Both the position numbers and the translations under genes were made by a program. Positions 59,741 to 64,000 of a DNA stretch of 64,000 nucleotides are shown here, in pieces. Numbering within the stretch: position 1 is the stretch's first letter; every line of letters begins with the position of its first letter. The notes beneath the pieces are model-generated. The model was not told the origin of the DNA, searched no databases, and worked only from the letters and a program-made list of their open reading frames with translations. Source of the DNA: Bacillota bacterium (GTDB taxonomy: Bacteria; Bacillota; Clostridia; Acetivibrionales; DSM-1351). The DNA lies in the NCBI GenBank assembly GCA_023391425.1, contig JAEWAX010000133.1, forward strand, positions 1 through 64,000, written 5' to 3'.

Positions 59741-61465
59741 ATGAGAGCCGAACCGATTTACCAGGCAAGGAAAATCACTGACCTAAAAGACATGATTTCC
59801 CAAAGTGTAAATTTATTTGGAACAAGAAATGCATTTTTAATTAAGGACAAGAATGGAGAGTATTACGGTAAGACATATATCGAGTTAAAGAATGATATAG
59901 ATGCTCTAGGTACTGCTTTAATTGATTTAGGACTTAAAGATAAAAAAGTTGCTATATTGTCTGAAAATAGAGAGCAGTGGTGTACATCTTATTTAACTAT
60001 CACCGGTGGTGTTGGTGTTGTTGTTCCATTAGATAGAGAACTGCCTTTCCATGAATTAGAGAACCTTATATCTCGAGCTGGAGTTAGTGCAATCATTTTT
60101 TCTTCAAAGCATAGTAATGATATGTCTAAGCTTATGAAATCCTCTGAGGCGGTTGAATATTATATAAATATTGATATTGAGGAAAATGATATTAGTAATA
60201 ATATGCTATCGTACAAGGACCTAATTCAAAAAGGAAAATCATTAATTTCAAGTGGTAACAAGAGCTATTTAGAGGCTGAAATAAACCCAACTGAGATGTG
60301 CGCATTAATCTTTACCTCCGGGACTACAGATTTGGCGAAGGGTGTTATGCTGTCAAGTAAGAATATTGTCACAGATGTAATGGCAGTTTGTTCAATGCTT
60401 TCCATTGACGAAACTGATAGTGCATTATCTATTTTACCTCTGCATCATACGTATGAATGTACTGCTGGTTTTCTTGTCATGATGTATAATGGCTGCTGTC
60501 TTTCCTTCAATGAAGGCTTAAAGTATATAGTAAAAAATTTGCAGGAAGTAAAACCTACTATTTTGATGTTGGTACCTCTGATTTTAGAGAATATGCATAA
60601 GAAAATAATGAAGGGAGCTTCAAAGAGCTTCTTCAGTAAACTTAAATTTAATGCCGCAATAGAAATTAGTAACTTTCTACACTATTTCTTGAAAATCGAT
60701 ATTCGTAAGAAGCTTTTTAAGCAAATACTAAATGTTTTCGGTGGTAAAGTAAGATTAGTTATCTCAGGAGCTGCTGCTATAAATCCTGATGTTTCAAATG
60801 ACTTATGTGCTATGGGAATAAGAATTGTTCAAGGCTATGGCTTGACTGAATGTTCTCCGATTGTCGCAGTAAATAATGACAACGGCTATAGAAGTGATTC
60901 TGCTGGAAAAGCTCTCGCTGGAATGGAAATTACTGTTGAAGATATTGGTGATGATGGAATTGGAGAGTTTGTAATTAGTGGAGATAATGTAATGCTTGGT
61001 TACTATGAAAATCCTATTGCAACCAAAAAGGTATTACGTGATGGTCGCTTATATACAGGGGATTTAGGATATATCGACGAAGAAGGATATGTTTTTATTA
61101 CTGGTAGAAAGAAGAATGTTATTGTTACTAAAAATGGCAAAAACATTTTTCCAGAAGAAGTTGAGTCATATCTTGCAAAGTGCCCATATGTAAAGGAAAG
61201 CTTGGTTTGGGGTCGATTTGATGAAGAATCCGGTGAAACAGATGTAAATGCGCAGATTGTTGTTGATATAGATGAAATTAAAGAAAAGTTAGGTTTAAAC
61301 ATTATATCCAATGATGAAGTTTACAGGCTTATCCAAGCTGAAGTTAAAGAGATTAATAAGCAAATGCCTCTATATAAGCGTATTAAGAATTTCACTATTC
61401 GTGAAGAGGAATTTGCAAAAACTACTACTAAGAAGATTAAGAGATATGCTGAAAATATTGGGTAA
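59741..61465 (+). CDS. AMP-dependent acyl-CoA synthetase (long-chain fatty acid-CoA ligase type)
   Basis: This 574-residue adenylate-forming enzyme probably activates a fatty acid or other carboxylate. The P-loop-like motif is LIFTSGTTDLAKGVML (about 189-204), then GYGLTECSPIVA, YTGDLGYIDEEGYVFITGR, and the C-terminal catalytic Lys in TKKIKRYAENI. It lacks an obvious membrane anchor. It follows the carboxypeptidase gene with its own TAAAAGGAG site. The substrate is not determined by sequence. Confidence 0.9.
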   Translation: MRAEPIYQARKITDLKDMISQSVNLFGTRNAFLIKDKNGEYYGKTYIELKNDIDALGTALIDLGLKDKKVAILSENREQWCTSYLTITGGVGVVVPLDRELPFHELENLISRAGVSAIIFSSKHSNDMSKLMKSSEAVEYYINIDIEENDISNNMLSYKDLIQKGKSLISSGNKSYLEAEINPTEMCALIFTSGTTDLAKGVMLSSKNIVTDVMAVCSMLSIDETDSALSILPLHHTYECTAGFLVMMYNGCCLSFNEGLKYIVKNLQEVKPTILMLVPLILENMHKKIMKGASKSFFSKLKFNAAIEISNFLHYFLKIDIRKKLFKQILNVFGGKVRLVISGAAAINPDVSNDLCAMGIRIVQGYGLTECSPIVAVNNDNGYRSDSAGKALAGMEITVEDIGDDGIGEFVISGDNVMLGYYENPIATKKVLRDGRLYTGDLGYIDEEGYVFITGRKKNVIVTKNGKNIFPEEVESYLAKCPYVKESLVWGRFDEESGETDVNAQIVVDIDEIKEKLGLNIISNDEVYRLIQAEVKEINKQMPLYKRIKNFTIREEEFAKTTTKKIKRYAENIG

Positions 61466-61480
61466 AAGTAATTTTAGATA

Positions 61481-61516
61481 AAAAAAGTCTGTAGCAATTT
61501 GCTGTAGACTTTTTTG
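61481..61516 (+). terminator. Terminator after the acyl-CoA synthetase gene
   Basis: AAAAAAGTCT and AGACTTTTTT form a stem with inner GC pairs, ending in a T run. It is placed between convergent genes. Confidence 0.8.
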
Positions 61517-61558
61517 TTATTTTAGATCGAATATCACCAGTTAAGCTGGTTAACTTTT

Positions 61559-62227
61559 CTATTTTTTTGCATACAATACACAGAAGTGATAATATTTATA
61601 TAAACTATCAACACATCTAAACCCTGCTTTACTTAACCAAGATAATTGGTCTGCCAATGTGGATGGGTTGTCAAAGCTCACTCTTTCGTAAGCTTTTAAA
61701 ATTTCATCTTTACTTAAACCGCTTTTTTCAACAAAAGCTCTCCATAAATTTGAAAACATTGTTTCAATTTCAGGTGATGGACTTAATACTTGGTCTACAT
61801 TTATGAAAGTACCATCTTCATTTAGCATCTGGTAGCATTTATGGTAAAGGTCCTCTTTTTCAGTCGCCGATAAATGATGAATTGAAAGGGCTGAAATAAT
61901 AATGTCAAACTTTTCCACGAAATTGTGTTTTGTATAATCATCAACAATAAATTGAAAGCCTTGATAATTCATAAATCGCTCTCTAGCAACTGCCAACATT
62001 TTATCCGATAAATCAATTAACGTAATTTTAGCTTTAGGGTATTTTTTTAACAAAATAGATGAAAACAACCCCGTACCGCTTCCAATATCTAATACTTTCG
62101 GTTCTTCTCCTTTAAAATCTAAAACGGTAAGCGGAAGATTGTAATAATCGTCAAAGCATGGAAGCAACTGTCTTCTTTGTTTATCGTATTTTTCAGAAAT
62201 AATGTCAAACTGCTCTTTTATGCTCAT
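61559..62227 (-). CDS. SAM-dependent methyltransferase (class I)
   Basis: This 222-residue enzyme has the SAM-binding motif VLDIGSGTGLFS (about 46-57) and the acidic residue in ITLIDLS, and the later DIIISALSIHHL. The substrate is unknown. It is the third gene in the unit HxlR regulator, PEBP-like protein, methyltransferase. ATG follows GAGGTGAAAT. Confidence 0.9.
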   Translation of the reverse strand: MSIKEQFDIISEKYDKQRRQLLPCFDDYYNLPLTVLDFKGEEPKVLDIGSGTGLFSSILLKKYPKAKITLIDLSDKMLAVARERFMNYQGFQFIVDDYTKHNFVEKFDIIISALSIHHLSATEKEDLYHKCYQMLNEDGTFINVDQVLSPSPEIETMFSNLWRAFVEKSGLSKDEILKAYERVSFDNPSTLADQLSWLSKAGFRCVDSLYKYYHFCVLYAKK

Positions 62228-62265
62228 AATTTCACCTCATTTAAGATCTCTTGTATGTTTAAATA

Positions 62266-62769
62266 TTAATTATTATACAAACCTTTAAGCGTAAAAGAAT
62301 CAAGCACATGATTATCCATTTTCCGATATAATTCATTTAAAAGAAAAGAATTTTCCAAATCAAGCATTGTGTCTAAAGCATAAACATAAACTTCATAAAG
62401 ATGAGGTGCATCAGGAGAGCCCATACCTCCGTAAAAACTTGAACTTACCTTGCTTTGTTGTCCACCCTGTAAACTTGTCCAACTGTTACTTCCTTGTATA
62501 AAATCTGTTGCAGCAATACTTTCGTTTTCAAATAATTCATCTCTTCTCAGATTAGCAACCAGCCAATGTATCCAAGTAAAGCCACCTGTAACAGGGTAAG
62601 CATCTTTATCTTCTAAAACAACTGCAAAAGAAACTGTGTTTTGGGGATAATTTTCAATTTTTAGTGGGATTGAATAGTTTGGGATGCCATTTTTATTAAA
62701 CTGTGTTCCTCGTTTTCCATATCTATCTTCAATAAAACCATTTATAATTCCTGTACTTGTTACAATCAT
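62266..62769 (-). CDS. YbhB/YbcL (Raf kinase inhibitor-like, PEBP family) protein
   Basis: This 167-residue protein of the phosphatidylethanolamine-binding family shows the bacterial signatures FAVVLEDKDA, TWIHWLVANL and YGGMGSPDAPHLYEVYVYAL. Its cellular role in bacteria is uncertain. It lies between the HxlR regulator and a methyltransferase on the same strand. Confidence 0.93.
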   Translation of the reverse strand: MIVTSTGIINGFIEDRYGKRGTQFNKNGIPNYSIPLKIENYPQNTVSFAVVLEDKDAYPVTGGFTWIHWLVANLRRDELFENESIAATDFIQGSNSWTSLQGGQQSKVSSSFYGGMGSPDAPHLYEVYVYALDTMLDLENSFLLNELYRKMDNHVLDSFTLKGLYNN

Positions 62770-62881
62770 AAAAAAATTCCTCCTTGATGAATTTCAAGGG
62801 TTGCGCAACTCCTTATAACAAGAACCAATATATCACTTACATTACTATTGGTAAATTACTTACTTTTTTGTAAGGTCGATT

Positions 62882-63247
62882 TTATATAGAAATAATACCC
62901 TTTTCGATTAGTATTTGCTCCATCCCGTTCGCTCTAAAATAATCTATACCAATAGATTGCATTATTTTTAAAGCCTCAACAATTTTTTCTCCATGTGGTT
63001 TTGTTAAAAAATATTCCACATGCAGAGGGTAGCCTTCGTAGGTTTTCTTAGCTACAAATCCAAAATCAGAGAGTTCTTTCAGTTGCTCTAATAACATCTT
63101 TTCAGTTATTCCTTCAATATCTCTGGATAATGCTGAAAAAGACGTATTGCCAAGCCTAAGCCGCCATAAAATGATTGGTTTCCACTTTCCCTTTATCATA
63201 TCATGTACTAGTTCTAAAGGACAGGTGTATTTCTCTCGTATTTTCAA
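62882..63247 (-). CDS. HxlR-family transcriptional regulator
   Basis: This 121-residue winged-helix regulator has the family core CPLELVHDMIKGKWKPIILWRL and LSRDIEGITEKMLLEQLKEL. HxlR proteins often respond to aldehydes, redox or quinones through the N-terminal Cys. The start is taken as TTG at 63245-63247, eight bases after GGAGG; the frame extends to 63262. It probably controls the PEBP and methyltransferase genes downstream. Confidence 0.9.
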   Translation of the reverse strand: MKIREKYTCPLELVHDMIKGKWKPIILWRLRLGNTSFSALSRDIEGITEKMLLEQLKELSDFGFVAKKTYEGYPLHVEYFLTKPHGEKIVEALKIMQSIGIDYFRANGMEQILIEKGIISI

Positions 63248-63352
63248 TTTTGTGCCCTCCAAAATATGTACTAAATACCCTATGATAATTGTTACGGATT
63301 AAAACAATTACATAAATACCATCGATAAAAACAAATTGCTCCACTCACATAG

Positions 63353-63366
63353 TGAAAACGGTTTCT
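63353..63366. promoter_or_regulatory. Candidate CcpA cre-like site
   Basis: TGAAAACGGTTTCT fits the catabolite-response consensus TGNAANCGNWNNCW. It lies about 105 bases upstream of the HxlR start. The match alone is weak evidence of catabolite control. Confidence 0.35.
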
Positions 63367-63383
63367 ATTTGACACTTTTACCC

Positions 63384-63410
63384 ACAAAAGGGGCATTACA
63401 CCCCTTTTTG
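63384..63410 (-). terminator. Terminator after the ABC-F gene
   Basis: AAAAAGGGG and CCCCTTTT pair around a seven-base loop on the minus strand, with T-rich sequence around. It lies about 45 bases past the ABC-F stop. Confidence 0.7.
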
Positions 63411-63452
63411 TAATAACAAATTTTTATTAGTTAATAAATATTTCAGCAAATA

Positions 63453-64000
63453 CTACGACCACATTTCTTTCCTAAGTGCTGCAATATCTTCATTTTCCAA
63501 ATACTCATCATAGGTCATCTGTCTGTCTATTACACCCTTTGGAGTTATTTCAATTATTCTATTTGCTATTGTTTGAACGAACTCATGGTCGTGTGATGTA
63601 AACAAAATAGTACCTTTATAATTTATCAAACCATTATTTAATGCTGTTATTGATTCCAAATCAAGATGATTTGTAGGCTCATCAAGAATCAAAACATTTG
63701 CTCCGGAAAGCATCATTTTTGACAACATACAACGAACTTTTTCTCCTCCTGATAGTACAGATGCTTTCTTTAAAGCCTCTTCTCCAGCAAAAAGCATTCT
63801 TCCCAACCAACCTCTTATAAAAGTCTCAGTCTGATCTTTTGAAAATTGTCTAAGCCAATCAACGAGGTTAAGATCTACACCATCAAAGAACTCAGAGTTG
63901 TCACTTGGAAAGTAAGATTGAGTTGTAGTTATACCCCATTTGAATTCACCGCTATCTGGTTGCATCTCATCCATTAATATCTTAAATAACACCGTCTTTG
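63453..64000 (-). CDS. ABC-F family ATPase, C-terminal part (cut by window edge)
   Basis: The frame is open through the window end. The visible part contains the tail of a Walker A region (KTVLFKILM), the signature LSGGEKVRCMLSKMML, Walker B VLILDEPTNHLDLES and TSHDHEFVQTIANRI, then a short C-terminal tail. DEPTNHLD is diagnostic of soluble ABC-F proteins, which act on ribosomes (translation factors or antibiotic-protection). The subfamily is probably YbiT/YkpA-like but needs the first half. Confidence 0.9.
   Translation of the reverse strand, partial: KTVLFKILMDEMQPDSGEFKWGITTTQSYFPSDNSEFFDGVDLNLVDWLRQFSKDQTETFIRGWLGRMLFAGEEALKKASVLSGGEKVRCMLSKMMLSGANVLILDEPTNHLDLESITALNNGLINYKGTILFTSHDHEFVQTIANRIIEITPKGVIDRQMTYDEYLENEDIAALRKEMWS

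Overview
The window is AT-rich DNA from an anaerobic, spore-forming member of the Clostridia. A spoIVA gene, a Pta-AckA acetate pathway, many strong Shine-Dalgarno (SD) sites and a cellobiose phosphorylase next to a Cua-type cellodextrin uptake and sensing cluster point to a cellulolytic Ruminiclostridium (Clostridium cluster III, near R. cellulolyticum or R. papyrosolvens). The genus call is inference from gene content.

Layout. 1-7.1 kb is a phosphate-starvation locus: pstS (edge), pstC and pstA on the minus strand, with pstB-phoU-phoB-phoR divergent on the plus strand. It has phased Pho boxes and many structured intergenic repeats. 7.3-19.5 kb is the cellobiose locus: cellobiose phosphorylase, a LacI regulator, an ABC importer (binding protein and two permeases) and a separate unit encoding a second binding lipoprotein, a YesM-type sensor kinase and an AraC-type response regulator. 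19.8-24.2 kb holds a ClpE-like unfoldase and a PiT phosphate permease with its DUF47 partner. 24.4-28.3 kb holds uvrA, whose promoter carries a LexA-like box, and a TPP riboswitch controlling thiT. 28.5-30 kb is spoIVA.

30.2-43 kb is an accessory block lying between spoIVA and gpsA, genes that are usually close neighbours in Firmicutes. It contains a ribose-type ABC importer (ATPase, two permeases, binding lipoprotein), an M24 (creatinase/Xaa-Pro peptidase) enzyme, two paralogous regulators, a small thioredoxin-like [2Fe-2S] protein and the 5' part of a group II intron. Each regulator is a complete LacI-type repressor fused to a second sugar-binding domain that closely resembles the importer's own binding protein. 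One of the two has an 11-A tract that puts its natural start out of frame. This block is the best candidate for an undescribed system.

43-51 kb is housekeeping: gpsA, plsY, der, a DUF512 radical-SAM-like protein, rpmF, DUF177, ackA and pta. 51.4-55.7 kb carries two tandem threonyl-tRNA synthetase genes behind one T-box leader; the downstream copy looks mosaic, with a diverged catalytic core between near-identical ends. 55.7-64 kb holds a fumarylacetoacetate-hydrolase family protein, an unlisted 48-residue membrane protein, an SLBB/ComEA-like protein, a D,D-carboxypeptidase, an acyl-CoA synthetase, an HxlR/PEBP/methyltransferase operon and the 3' part of an ABC-F gene.

No tRNA, rRNA or CRISPR array was recognised by eye. 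All identity statements are visual comparisons, not computed alignments.
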